A stretch of DNA of 64,000 bases, from assembly GCA_949361645.1 (NCBI GenBank), contig OX442428.1:3893847-3957846 (forward strand). Direction: 5' to 3'. The notes beneath the pieces are model-generated. The model searched no databases. It saw only the letters and a program-made list of their open reading frames with translations, and was not told the origin of the DNA. Source of the DNA: Spongilla lacustris (taxonomy: Eukaryota > Porifera > Demospongiae > Spongillida > Spongillidae). Shown piece after piece: positions 10,301-19,333 of this stretch. Position numbers and translations under genes: made by a program. The stretch's first letter is position 1, and every line of letters starts with the position of its first letter.

Positions 10301-11688
10301 ACCGCTTTGTGTCCTCGTATAGTAGACATTGTGTTGTCCTTGAAAATCTCTGCAAACTCTGACAGCAACGCCATCAAAGCAGTGTCCTTTGATTCTGTTC
10401 CCTCTGCTAACTTGACATTGTGCACTGTTACTCCATTTGGCATCTTGATGTCAAATGCCATACACCAGTCCAAACCAAAAAGTGGTGTATCCTGTTGGTC
10501 TATTACAATCACAGGCAACTTTTTCACTTTTCCAAATGCCCCCACAGTCACAACTGCTTCTCCAAGTGTGTGTACAGTTACGTTAGTGTAGGCCACAAGG
10601 GACACAGTTGGTTGCAGTGTTGGAGATCCTATCTTTTTCCATATTTGCTCATTTATAACAGACCTTGAGGCTCCAGGATCATAAAGCATTTTCATCTTTC
10701 GGTTGTTTAAAGACACAGATAGTCTTGCTGTAAGCCCCTTTAAAGTACGTACATGTATGGTATGTATGTCCCTGCTCTCTGTGTCACTACTGCTTGTGTA
10801 CTCAGCGTCATCAACACCTGGATTGTACTTCATGGCATTGACTCTTTTCCCTTTTGTTCTCCTGTCTGTGACTGTGGCATTGCCAGACTTTAAACATACC
10901 CTGGCAAAGTGGTTGGAGCCACCACAAGCATGGCAGGTTGATCCTTTGGCAGGACACAATTCCCCTTTCTTATGTCTGCTGTGTCCACATCGGATGCAAT
11001 CCACTGTACCATCAAGCTCCTTTTTGTTATGAGGAACCTGACGCTTACTTGATGATGGTCTAGTCTCTTTCATTCTATGTACACCTTGTGTTTCTGCTGC
11101 CTGATCCACTTTTGCCATTGAACGTATCTGCTGTTGCTGAGTTGACGCCTGTTCCAGAATTAGTGCGGACGCTTCTACTTGTTGAAGTGTGGCTTCCGCT
11201 GTGGGGTGCAGACGAAAAAGGTCTTGTTGCCATGCGTCGTTGTTTATTCCAATCGCCAGTTGGTCCCGAAGCCGTTCGTTCAGCGACGCACCAAAGGCGC
11301 AATTCCCTGCAACGGCTCTCAATGCTATTAGAAATTTTGTGACAGTCTTGCTTTCTTTCCTGTGTCTCATGGCAAACTTGACACGCTCCGCTAAGATGCA
11401 CGTGTCCTTTCTGAAATGTTTGCACAGAGCTCCCTTCAGTTCTTGATATGTTTTGGTGTTCACAGCCTCCGGGCGAAAATGATCAACAAGAACCTTAAAC
11501 GCGTCTGGACCTATCCTTGACAGTAACAAGTTTCGCCGAGCATCAGCGGTGTTATCTCCTGCTAGGAGATTATGCAGTGCTAGTTCCGTCTCGAATCGTT
11601 GTATGTAATAGTCCCACTCATCCGCACCTGCATCAAAACGGTCAAAACGAAACCTTTGTATAGCGTTTTGAAGCGCGGCTTCTGCCAT
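7338..11688 (-). pseudogene. Gypsy-1 gag-pol polyprotein, two in-frame stops and a frameshift
   Basis: Translation should start at the ATG at 11686-11688, just downstream of the PBS; the frame upstream of it lies in the LTR. In order come gag, two zinc knuckles (CIRCGHSRHKKGELC, CHACGGSNHFARVC), a protease whose active site reads DPGAS instead of the usual D(T/S)GAS, RT (FSKIDLRDAFLQLEV, FIDDIIVAG), RNase H (VTDASDHGIGAVLL) and integrase (CNPCQQNRP, HIDYAGPFDG, VSDNGPQF, NGLAERAV). The frame is stopped by TGA at 8671-8673, between HPGI and ALSRF where residues also seem to be missing, and by TAG at 8314-8316, where Gypsy-2 has Gln. After about 7730 the C-terminal tail (RRSQRARKPPVRPYDKYL) is in another frame. 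It is defective unless a relative supplies the proteins. Confidence 0.9.
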
Positions 11689-11700
11689 TCCTCGTCGCCA
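11689..11700 (-). other. Gypsy-1 primer binding site (tRNA-Ser type)
   Basis: TGGCGACGAGGA on the minus strand, 4 nt inside the 5' LTR. It complements the 3' end of animal tRNA-Ser(GCU) (…TCCTCGTCGCCA), the usual primer of mag-type elements. Confidence 0.75.
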
Positions 11701-11704
11701 AATA

Positions 11705-11818
11705 TGTAAGGAAATGCCTGTATCAACTATATTCCAATTTACAACATGCTCATACAATCGATATTCCAATCAACGCACACCATTTCCAATACCTAATAAT
11801 TCATGTCAAGACCCTACA
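11705..11818 (-). repeat. Gypsy-1 5' LTR
   Basis: 114 bp, identical to 7212-7325. It is followed outside by the TATGG target duplication at 11819-11823. Confidence 0.93.
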
Positions 11819-11823
11819 TATGG

Positions 11824-12327
11824 ATACTTGTCGATGTGTGTAGAATTGCTTAGAAACTTAGAAAATAAATAACGTAAGATGGACCGCTCTATCAGCTTCT
11901 TGTCCTACAAAATCTTGCTCGGTGACTAAAGTAGCCTTCCGCAGTACGCAAGCGATTTAATTAGGCGACTAAAGTTGCCCTCCATAGTTCAAGGGTTAAA
12001 GAAAGACAACGCCAAGTCAATTTGCACAGCTCTCCCACCTTGAATATATGGGCATGTTTTTAGTAACACATGCAGTAGTGGTCAGAATAAAGTTTTCGTA
12101 ACGTGCAGTTCCACGGAAGCCTTAAAGTGTGATAATTAACGTGAAGTTCTCACGGTCGTTAAAATAAACTGATTAAACCATGCCACCACAGACGGTTAAA
12201 TTTTGTAGTCTGTTTAAAGTGCAGTCGTAATGGCGTCCGTCTAAATAAAGAACGGTGATGATAACGCTGTTTTATGTGCACGTACTTGCTTCCTGACATC
12301 ATCTGTGCTTCTGTCAATATCTTCAAA
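11824..12327. other. no gene recognised; leader of the Tc1 element
   Basis: AT-rich sequence between Gypsy-1 and the Tc1 transposase start. It probably contains the 5' end of the Tc1 element, but no inverted repeat matching the sequence after 17670 was found. Confidence 0.4.
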
Positions 12328-12609
12328 ATGGTTTACTCCTACCAAAAGCTGTGTATCCAGTTCTTTTTTTCGAAAGGTTTAAATCCACCTGCCATTTTTA
12401 AATGCCTAGAAGAAGAGTACGCAACTAGGCAAGGCATACTGAAGTTCATCAAGAAGTTCAAATCAGATGGTACTATTGGAAGAAAGCCTGGGAGTGGACG
12501 TAAGTGGAAGGTAACGGCGGAAGTAAAAACCATCGTTGAAGAGCAGATGAAGAAGGATGATGAAACAACTGCGTCCCAACTGCACGCTCTTTTGAATGCT
12601 CGGGGTCAT

Positions 12610-12763
12610 TGTGTTATTTCAGTAGAAGCACAAGAACTAGCCCGATTCAAACAGATATTAACTCAGATCAAAAACACACTGCACACTCAAAGCCAAATCC
12701 AAAATCTCTAATCTAATCACGTGTCACTTAAATCTAATAATAATAATTAACTATTCTATTACA
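12610..12763 (-). repeat. Gypsy-2 3' LTR
   Basis: 154 bp, identical base for base to 16758-16911. Confidence 0.95.
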
Positions 12764-12764
12764 A

Positions 12765-12776
12765 TTTCCCCTTTTT
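12765..12776 (-). other. Gypsy-2 polypurine tract
   Basis: AAAAAGGGGAAA on the minus strand directly before the 3' LTR, between the gag-pol stop codon and the LTR. Confidence 0.75.
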
Positions 12777-12781
12777 GAAGT

Positions 12782-15700
12782 TCATACTTTCACAAAGTCA
12801 TTAAACCTTTTTGGAGGTTTGACTACTCTCCCTGATCTTGTTGTATACTCAATGTTTTGTTGTGCTAGTTCTTCATTGCCTGGTTGGTCATCATCTCTTG
12901 TGTTTTCATCTTCTGCTATTTCCACCTCTGCAGGTTTACCATCTTCTATCTCTGCTCCATCTCCCTCAGAGTGTTCCATGTGCCTCTCTTCTGGTTGAGC
13001 ATATGTCACTTGTAGCTCTGGTTCCGTCACATGTTCTTCCAGTCTCATCAAATGTTTTCTGTTTCTCCGCAGCAATTTGCCCTCTTCTGTTTTCACTATG
13101 TACGACCTTGGCGTTCCTGCCTTGTCCATGATCACCACTGGTTTCCATTTTCCTTGTACTTGAACACGCGCTCTTTCTCCTTTTTTGAGCTCAGGTAATT
13201 GTCTGGAACCTTTGTCATAATTCTGTTTTTGATGTGCCTTCCTTTCATTCTGTTTTGCTTTCACCATGTTTGGATCTATGACCTTTGGTTGAAGCTGTGA
13301 GGTTGCTACTGGGAGGTTAGTGCGTAACCTTCTGCCCATCAGCAGTTGTGCTGGTGAGGCTAGGTTGTCAATCATTGTGTTTCTGTATTCCAATAAACAT
13401 AAGTATAGGTCTTGACCATCTGCTTTTGCTTTGCTCAGTATCCTTTTGACTGTTTGAACACTCTTCTCAGCCAAACCATTCGCTTGAGGATGGTACGGAC
13501 TTGCTGTGACGTGTCTGATCCTCCATTCCTTTGTGAACTTCTGAAATTCTTTTGCTGTGTATTGTGGACCATTATCACTAATGATCATAGAGGGTATTCC
13601 ATGTCTAGAAAATATTGATTTGATATGATGTATCATTGTTGTACTAGTTGTGTTTTCTAACATCCTGATTTCGATGTAACGTGAATAATAGTCCACCAAT
13701 AATACATAATCCTTGCCATCCCACTGGAAAAGATCAGTAGCAATGATTTCCCATGGGCGCTCAGGTGCTGGACCTGGTAGCATGGGTTCTTTGGGATTTG
13801 AATCACGATGTTCCTGACATATGGTGCATCTTAAAACCATTTGCTCTATTGCCTTATTCATGCCAGGCCAGAACATCACTTCTCTCGCCCGTTGTGAACA
13901 CTTTGTAACTCCCATATGTCCCATATGGATTCGATCAAGCATACTGCCCCTGAGATTTTGTGGAATTATGAGTTTCTCTCCTTTGAGTAGAATGCCATCA
14001 GCTTCTGAGAGTTGGTCACGAAGGTGCCAATATTCTCGTATCTCTTCAGGTACCCGTGATAGTTCTTCTGGCCACCCATGCTGTATGTAAATTTTGAGTT
14101 TCTGCATTGACTGGTCTTCATTTGTAGCCTCCTTTATCTCCTGTAGCCACATTTCCGACATACCTGTGCTAAGGATCAAATGTACGGCACATTTCAGCTC
14201 CTCCTCCATTCTATCAGTAGTGTCATCAGTAGTACACGCCCTGGATAGTGTATCAGCAATTACCATTTCTTTGCCAGGCTTGTAACGTAGTGTGAAATCG
14301 TACCTCTGAAGTCGAAGTAACATGCGTTGCAATCGAGGCGGGGCATGACACAAAGACTTTTTTGAGATTGCCTCCAATGGTTTATGATCCGACTCTACAT
14401 CTACGCACTTCCCATACACATATTGGTTGAATTTTTCCAGTCCAAACACAACAGCAAGGAGCTCCTTTTCAATTTGTGCGTATCTGCACTCCGTGTCTGT
14501 CAACGATCGCGATGCATACGCTATTGGTTGGCCTTCTTGTAGCAAAACTGCACCCAGACCGAATTGTGAGGCATCACAACTGACGGTTACAGATTTTTTT
14601 ACATCGTAAAAAGCTAAAACTGGTGCTGTTGACAGCAAATGTTTCAGTTGCTTGAATGCCTCCTCATGTTCGTGACTCCAGTTGAATTGAACCTCTTTTT
14701 TTAGTAACTCTCGTATGGGCTTTGTCACTGCAGCCATGTTAGGTATGAATTTTCCCACATAGTTCACCACACCCAGCAGCCTCTCCACACCTTTTTTATC
14801 ATCTGGCGGTGGCATTTCTGCAATTGCCCGTACTTTTTCCTTATCTGGGGCTACTCCATTTGCACTGATTGTATGCCCTAGATATGTTACTTCGGAAACA
14901 TTGAACTTGCACTTATCCTTGTTCAGAGTAAGCCCTATGTCTTTACATCTTTGTAACACTGCTTGTAGGCGACTGTTGTGTTCCTCTTCTGATGCACCCC
15001 AAACGAGTATGTCGTCGATGTCTATTTCTACACCCGGTAGGTCACCAAAACACTGACACATGCGTTTTTGGAACACCTCTTGTGCAGATTTCACTCCAAA
15101 TGGCATTCTGGCAAAACAATATCGCCCAAACGGAGTGCTAAATGTTGTGAGCAGTTGACTTTCTTCACCCAATGGGATTTGCCAATACCCATTCTTTGCA
15201 TCCAGCTTGGAGAAGCGTTTTGCTCCTGACAACCTTGTGGTTATGTCTTCCAATGTTGGTAACTGGAAGTGTTCACGCTTGATTGCCTTGTTGAGTGGTC
15301 GAGGATCCAAACATATTCTCAGCTGTTTGGTTTTGTGTTTTTCCACGATCACTAAGGAGTTCACCCAGTCAGTAGAAATTTCAACCTTCTTGATCACTCC
15401 CATGCGCTCCATGTTGTCCAGTTCTTCTTTGAGACGCTCTCGTAATGCCACCGGTTGATTCCTGAGAGGGCAGACAACTGGTTGGACATCATGATCAATC
15501 CTGATGTTGTATGGTTCAGTGAGACACCCCAAACCTTGAAACACCGCCTCATATGTTTTGATCAGATCTGCCGTTCTTGTAATGCTAGTGACCACTCTAA
15601 TTAGATCAAGTTCCTTGGATGCTTGGAAACTGAGAATTGGGCACTGCTTTGTTTTGACAACAAAAAACTCCAATGAGCTGTTCTTACATCGCAGCTGACA

Positions 15701-16741
15701 GGTGCCTACTACTGTTAGCTTGTCACCTGAGTAACTAACTAAATTGGTTTTTACTGTGTTCAAACGTGGCTTGTTGTGTAACTGTTTGAAAGTATCCCAC
15801 GGCAAAATGTTGACCTGGGATCCAGTGTCCACCTTAAATTTCACTTGAGCTCCATTCATAATAAGTGTAGTGAAGTATTCACTCCCGTCGTCTTTGCCTC
15901 TTTTGGTTATGCCTCCAACATATTTAGCGTCCTCCGATTCTTCTTCATCCTCTGAGTGATGAACTGTAGCAACCTTTTTGGACCTGCACATGTGAGAAAA
16001 ATGGTTCAACCGTCCACATTGATAACATTTCTTTCCTAAAGCCGGACATTGCGATCTGTGATGTGTAAAGCCACAGTTGCCACATGACTGCTGACTTACA
16101 TGTTTCCGATCCTCTTTGTCCAGAGGTTTGGATCTGACAGGTTTTTCATAATGAGGGGTTCGTTTCACAACTTGCACTACTGTTTCAGGTCCTTCTTCAC
16201 TGAGAAGTTTCATCTGCTTGTTTGATTCCTCTTCTATTTGGCAGATCAACATGGCTTTGTCAAGTGATAGCTCTCGTTCTCTCAGTAGACGTCCTTTCAC
16301 CCGCTCCGATGTTATGCCACATACCAATCGATCTCGTATCATTTCATCTTCTAGGATCCCAAATTTACAGTTCTTTGCCAGCAACTTTAGTACAACAACA
16401 TATTGGTTGACTGTCTCCTCCTTTCCTTGGTTGCGCGTATTAAATTTATACCGCTCCATAGTGACATTCTGCTTTGAATTGCAATATTCCTCAAACTTTG
16501 CGAATAGCACATCTAACTTGTCCTTTTCCGCGTCAGTTATCGTCATGGTGTTGTAAACGTCCCTACCCGACTGACCAATCAGATACAAAAAGGCGCCGCA
16601 CCTTTCTTTTTCAGTCTTCTCTGACATACTGAATTGCAAGTATAACTCCATTGCTTGTCTCCATTTCCGCCATTTTTCCTGAATTGAAATACTGTCCGTG
16701 GTAGAGAGGTCGAGCTCACTAGGCGCTTTCAAAAACTCCAT
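12782..16741 (-). CDS. Gypsy-2 gag-pol polyprotein, intact
   Basis: A single 1319-codon frame starts at ATG 16739-16741, chosen because it lies just after the PBS; the frame extends into the LTR but that part precedes the transcript start. Approximate order: gag; zinc knuckles near residues 220-252 (CGNCGFTHHRSQC, CYQCGRLNHFSHMC); protease near 305 (VDTGSQVNILPW); RT near 510-590 (FSKLDAKNGYWQIPL, IDIDDILVWG); RNase H near 720 (SCDASQFGLGAVLL, EKELLAVVFGLEKF); integrase with HHCC finger near 935-977 (CTICQEH) and D,D35E core (ATDLFQWDG, ISDNGPQYTAKEF, NGLAEKSVQ). The C-terminus reads YTTRSGRVVKPPKRF. No internal stop or frameshift is present. It makes the capsid, copies element RNA and integrates the cDNA; the integrase has no visible chromodomain. 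Gag and pol share one frame, so no programmed shift is needed. Confidence 0.95.
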   Translation of the reverse strand: MEFLKAPSELDLSTTDSISIQEKWRKWRQAMELYLQFSMSEKTEKERCGAFLYLIGQSGRDVYNTMTITDAEKDKLDVLFAKFEEYCNSKQNVTMERYKFNTRNQGKEETVNQYVVVLKLLAKNCKFGILEDEMIRDRLVCGITSERVKGRLLRERELSLDKAMLICQIEEESNKQMKLLSEEGPETVVQVVKRTPHYEKPVRSKPLDKEDRKHVSQQSCGNCGFTHHRSQCPALGKKCYQCGRLNHFSHMCRSKKVATVHHSEDEEESEDAKYVGGITKRGKDDGSEYFTTLIMNGAQVKFKVDTGSQVNILPWDTFKQLHNKPRLNTVKTNLVSYSGDKLTVVGTCQLRCKNSSLEFFVVKTKQCPILSFQASKELDLIRVVTSITRTADLIKTYEAVFQGLGCLTEPYNIRIDHDVQPVVCPLRNQPVALRERLKEELDNMERMGVIKKVEISTDWVNSLVIVEKHKTKQLRICLDPRPLNKAIKREHFQLPTLEDITTRLSGAKRFSKLDAKNGYWQIPLGEESQLLTTFSTPFGRYCFARMPFGVKSAQEVFQKRMCQCFGDLPGVEIDIDDILVWGASEEEHNSRLQAVLQRCKDIGLTLNKDKCKFNVSEVTYLGHTISANGVAPDKEKVRAIAEMPPPDDKKGVERLLGVVNYVGKFIPNMAAVTKPIRELLKKEVQFNWSHEHEEAFKQLKHLLSTAPVLAFYDVKKSVTVSCDASQFGLGAVLLQEGQPIAYASRSLTDTECRYAQIEKELLAVVFGLEKFNQYVYGKCVDVESDHKPLEAISKKSLCHAPPRLQRMLLRLQRYDFTLRYKPGKEMVIADTLSRACTTDDTTDRMEEELKCAVHLILSTGMSEMWLQEIKEATNEDQSMQKLKIYIQHGWPEELSRVPEEIREYWHLRDQLSEADGILLKGEKLIIPQNLRGSMLDRIHMGHMGVTKCSQRAREVMFWPGMNKAIEQMVLRCTICQEHRDSNPKEPMLPGPAPERPWEIIATDLFQWDGKDYVLLVDYYSRYIEIRMLENTTSTTMIHHIKSIFSRHGIPSMIISDNGPQYTAKEFQKFTKEWRIRHVTASPYHPQANGLAEKSVQTVKRILSKAKADGQDLYLCLLEYRNTMIDNLASPAQLLMGRRLRTNLPVATSQLQPKVIDPNMVKAKQNERKAHQKQNYDKGSRQLPELKKGERARVQVQGKWKPVVIMDKAGTPRSYIVKTEEGKLLRRNRKHLMRLEEHVTEPELQVTYAQPEERHMEHSEGDGAEIEDGKPAEVEIAEDENTRDDDQPGNEELAQQNIEYTTRSGRVVKPPKRFNDFVKV

Positions 16742-16743
16742 TT

Positions 16744-16757
16744 CACTTCTGACACCA
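16744..16757 (-). other. Gypsy-2 primer binding site (tRNA-Leu type)
   Basis: TGGTGTCAGAAGTG on the minus strand, directly adjoining the 5' LTR. It resembles the complement of animal tRNA-Leu 3' ends (…CAC(T)TCCTGACACCA-like). Confidence 0.65.
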
Positions 16758-16911
16758 TGTGTTATTTCAGTAGAAGCACAAGAACTAGCCCGATTCAAAC
16801 AGATATTAACTCAGATCAAAAACACACTGCACACTCAAAGCCAAATCCAAAATCTCTAATCTAATCACGTGTCACTTAAATCTAATAATAATAATTAACT
16901 ATTCTATTACA
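16758..16911 (-). repeat. Gypsy-2 5' LTR
   Basis: 154 bp, identical to 12610-12763. The GTCAT duplication follows it. Confidence 0.95.
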
Positions 16912-17164
16912 GTCATTACCTATTGTTTAGAACGGTACTTCGGTGCAGAAGTGCTTTGGGCTGGACCTTTCGTGGAAGCGCATACTGCCAGATGATACGG
17001 GAGCCAAATAAGCTGAAGAGACTGGGTTGGGCAAAACTACACCTGCATGACGCTGAAACAGGATTAAAGGACGTGGTCTGGATAGATGAGTGCACTGTGC
17101 AGCTGGAGTCACATCGCCGCTTCTGCTGTCACAAGCGAGGACAGCCACCCAAAAACAAACCTAG

Positions 17165-17202
17165 GTACAGTTCTATATGTAATTACATTTGCATTTTTAT
17201 AG
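17165..17202 (+). other. putative 38-bp intron in Tc1 transposase
   Basis: It begins GTACAG and ends TTATAG. Its removal joins CCTAG to GGCTAAACAT so that the protein reads through KPR-AKHPTK, the normal Tc1 order. Its length matches a phase-supported intron at 18448-18485. A chance frame-restoring insertion is the alternative. Confidence 0.55.
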
Positions 17203-17949
17203 GGCTAAACATCCTACCAAAGATCATGTCTGGGCAAGTATAAGTGTTGAAGGAGCAACTTGAATCGGCATCTTCGATGGGATCATGAAGACTCTATTAT
17301 ATGAAATCATGCAAGATACATTGGTACCATTTCTATCTGATATTCTTCCCCACAGCCATCGTTTTTTATGGCAGACAATGACCCCAAACACACTTCACGG
17401 CTGGCTCAACAGTTCATCTTGGACAATGCGATAAACTGGTGGAGAACACCTGTAGAGTCACCGGACTGCAATCCCATAGAGAATTTGTGTCATGAATTAA
17501 AGGAATATATGAGAAGAGAATTCAAGCCACGAACAAAAGATGAGCTTATTGCTGGTATAATTGCATTTTGGCATACTGTGGATAAAGAGATGTGCCAGAA
17601 GTATATTAGACATCTTAGGAAAGTTATACCTAAGGTTATTGAACTCAATGTTGCTGCAACTGGTTATTGAGCGATTTGTATATATAAATAAGATTATGAT
17701 TTTTTGGAATGTCCACCTGGCACTTATGTATGAATCATGTGGGAGGGGGTAGTTTGTGCATGACATTTTATGAAATATCTTAGGTGCCTATTATTTTAAG
17801 GAGGCAGTTTGTGGCTTGTTGGAAGGAGGTGCTTTTTTATCAAAGGTGGTTTGTTTTACTGTCTTTGTGCCTAACATCACACATATGACCAAATGATTTA
17901 CTCTAGAAGCTGTGCTGATTGGTAATCATTTGGAGGAGGTGGTTTTGGG

Positions 17950-18087
17950 GTATGATGCCTATCAAAGGGGAGGAAGGGTTTTGGCGTATGATGCATTGAT
18001 ATCAATGGGGAGGAGGACGTATGATGCCTATCAAAGGGGAGGAGGGGGTTTTGACGTATGATGCCTATCAAAGGGGAGTAGGCGGTT
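17950..18087. repeat. minisatellite, four ~35-bp units
   Basis: Units start at 17950, 17986, 18019 and 18056, each beginning GTATGATGC and containing CAAAGGGGAGGA or a close variant followed by a G/T-rich tail. The second unit is the most diverged. Confidence 0.8.
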
Positions 18088-18354
18088 CCAAACCATGGCA
18101 AGAATGGATATGCATGCAAACAACGCAATACATGTAGTTCTGCCTCCAGATATGTTATTAAATTCCTCATCTCAAAGTCTATCATCTCAAAGTCTAAACA
18201 TGCATGATCCTTTGCATTGGTTGAGCTTTATCACAAATTGACATTTTAAGTTGCCCTCTATAGTAAAACTGTTGTTTTGCGCATGCATGGCACTACATTA
18301 TGGACTGTAAACTTTTGGCTGCATAGTACCTAGTATCATTTTCTGGACACTTAC

Positions 18355-18790
18355 GTCACAGTGATACAGGTCTTGAGATGTTCTGCAGAACACGGTATGC
18401 CTTGGTATCATCTTCTCACAACCCAAACACTTCTCCTTTCTCACAATCTGCAACAGTTGATACAAATTGATATCAATACTGGTACATATAAAGTGCCATA
18501 GTACCATAGCTCCTCCACTGTGGCCTGATCATAACTTTGGACCGACTTCTGCAGTGGTCTAATGAATACTTTTGAATTTCGTACCACGCTCTTCAGATAC
18601 TCAGCATGGTAGCCTTCGGGAGGGCACGGTATTACATTGAAGCCTTTTCCCGTCTCTCTACATGCAATAAGGAGATAATAACCCCCTGTGTCGATCAGAG
18701 GTGGAAATTGAGCTTTCAATGACATATCTAGACTCTCAGTGTCACCATACAGTTCTACTGAAAATCGCTTTTCCACAAGACCAGCGAGTT
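18355..18790 (-). pseudogene. host gene 3' exons: I/LRPLQ domain and CxxC finger, cut by piggyBac
   Basis: The exon ending at 18486 encodes EKRFSVELYGDTESLD, then FPPLIDTGGYYLLIAC, PPEGYHAEYLKSVVRN and KVFIRPLQKS. This resembles an unnamed domain (…FPKL…GGFELLR…GY…LK…YIRPLQ…) found N-terminal in animal G2E3-like HECT proteins. After a 38-bp GT-AG intron (18448-18485), 18355-18447 encodes a zinc-finger-like CLGCEKMIPRHTVFC and ends at a GTAAGT donor. The exon's 5' part lies 11.8 kb away at 30578-30661, separated by a piggyBac at TTAA; the frame is continuous if the element is removed. No HECT domain is visible downstream. The family call is tentative, the exon structure is well supported. Confidence 0.6.
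18448..18485 (-). other. 38-bp intron in host gene
   Basis: GTACCAG...TTGCAG on the minus strand, phase 0 on both sides (GTLY then IVRKEKC). Confidence 0.6.
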
Positions 18791-19333
18791 TTAATGTCTA
18801 ATCTACCCGCCTGTTGTCCTAGATATAGGACATGCGTTGTCCTGTAAATAGGACACAATACTGAGTGATGATTTGTTGAATATTGCAATGACTTTTGCGT
18901 GTAATTTTGAATTTTGACCCCAAATAGCATGTAGATTCATTGAGTTTCACATAGACTACTAAAGCACTTTATTCTGTGAAGATTGAAAAGTTGAAGTGAC
19001 GTTGATCTCACCGTCATAATATCATAAAGAGTTTTTGAAGTACTGTACTTCAATCAGTTCACAGAGGTCAGTAATAGTTTCTTCTGAATTTGAACACTTC
19101 ATAGGTAATACACAATCATTACACAACCTGTAAAATATAAATATTACATCAATATACATGTAGTTACTTTGGTGTGTTTATTTTAAGCAACACCTAAAAA
19201 ATGCAAAATACCGCGAAAGTCATTGGAATTTAATTTACGTGCATGCATGTACAACACTCACCTACTGTATATAAACAAAGCAAATCTAGTAGCAAATTTT
19301 AATAATTGCAGGTTGTATGTTGTTGAGCTTAAT

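Larger units (their letters stand above)
7212..11818 (-). mobile_element. Gypsy-1: Ty3/Gypsy LTR retrotransposon with identical LTRs
   Basis: Direct repeats of 114 bp (7212-7325 and 11705-11818) begin TG and end CA in element orientation and are identical over their whole length. They are flanked by a perfect 5-bp duplication TATGG (7207-7211 and 11819-11823). Between them lie a primer binding site, one gag-pol frame and a polypurine tract, all on the minus strand. Total length is 4607 bp. The LTRs are unusually short. Domain order (gag, protease, RT, RNase H, integrase) and the PBS suggest the mag side of Ty3/Gypsy. Identical LTRs imply a recent insertion even though pol carries stop codons. 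Confidence 0.93.
12610..16911 (-). mobile_element. Gypsy-2: young, apparently complete Ty3/Gypsy retrotransposon
   Basis: Identical 154-bp LTRs (12610-12763, 16758-16911) run TG to CA and are flanked by a perfect 5-bp duplication GTCAT (12605-12609 and 16912-16916). The element is 4302 bp on the minus strand, with PBS directly abutting the 5' LTR, a single uninterrupted gag-pol frame and a polypurine tract abutting the 3' LTR. All parts needed for autonomous retrotransposition are visible. It landed inside the Tc1 transposase reading on the plus strand. Confidence 0.95.
12328..17670 (+). pseudogene. Tc1/mariner (DD34E-type) transposase split by Gypsy-2
   Basis: The N-terminal part (12328-12609) has a helix-turn-helix region: FFSKGLNPPAIFKCLEEEYA, then GRKPGSGRKWKVTAEV. 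Gypsy-2 interrupts it at GTCAT. Coding resumes at about 16912 with WAKLHLHDAET, VVWIDECTVQLESHRRF (first catalytic Asp) and, further on, MADNDPKHTSRLAQQF (second Asp) and SPDCNPIENLCHELKEY, with a Glu that fits DD34E. Between KPR and AKHPTKDHVW lies a 38-bp stretch with GT-AG ends that restores the frame when removed. Decay is shown by TGA inside GAT*IGIFDG near 17261 and by an extra T in the run near 17366. Tc1 transposases excise and reinsert at TA. The product is dead in this copy. Confidence 0.85.

Noticed and set aside
10076..10591. 171-codon plus-strand ORF over Gypsy-1
   Set aside because: It is the antisense shadow of the RT/protease coding region.
12274..12711. 145-codon plus-strand ORF as a complete Tc1 protein
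   Set aside because: Its last ~33 codons are Gypsy-2 LTR sequence; the transposase proper resumes at 16912.
17950..18087. Possible CRISPR-like array
   Set aside because: Units are contiguous with no unique spacers and vary in length; this is a minisatellite in animal DNA.
18298..18930. Reading 18298-18930 as a complete small gene
   Set aside because: The codons upstream of 18790 are inside the piggyBac terminus; the true exon continues at 30578.
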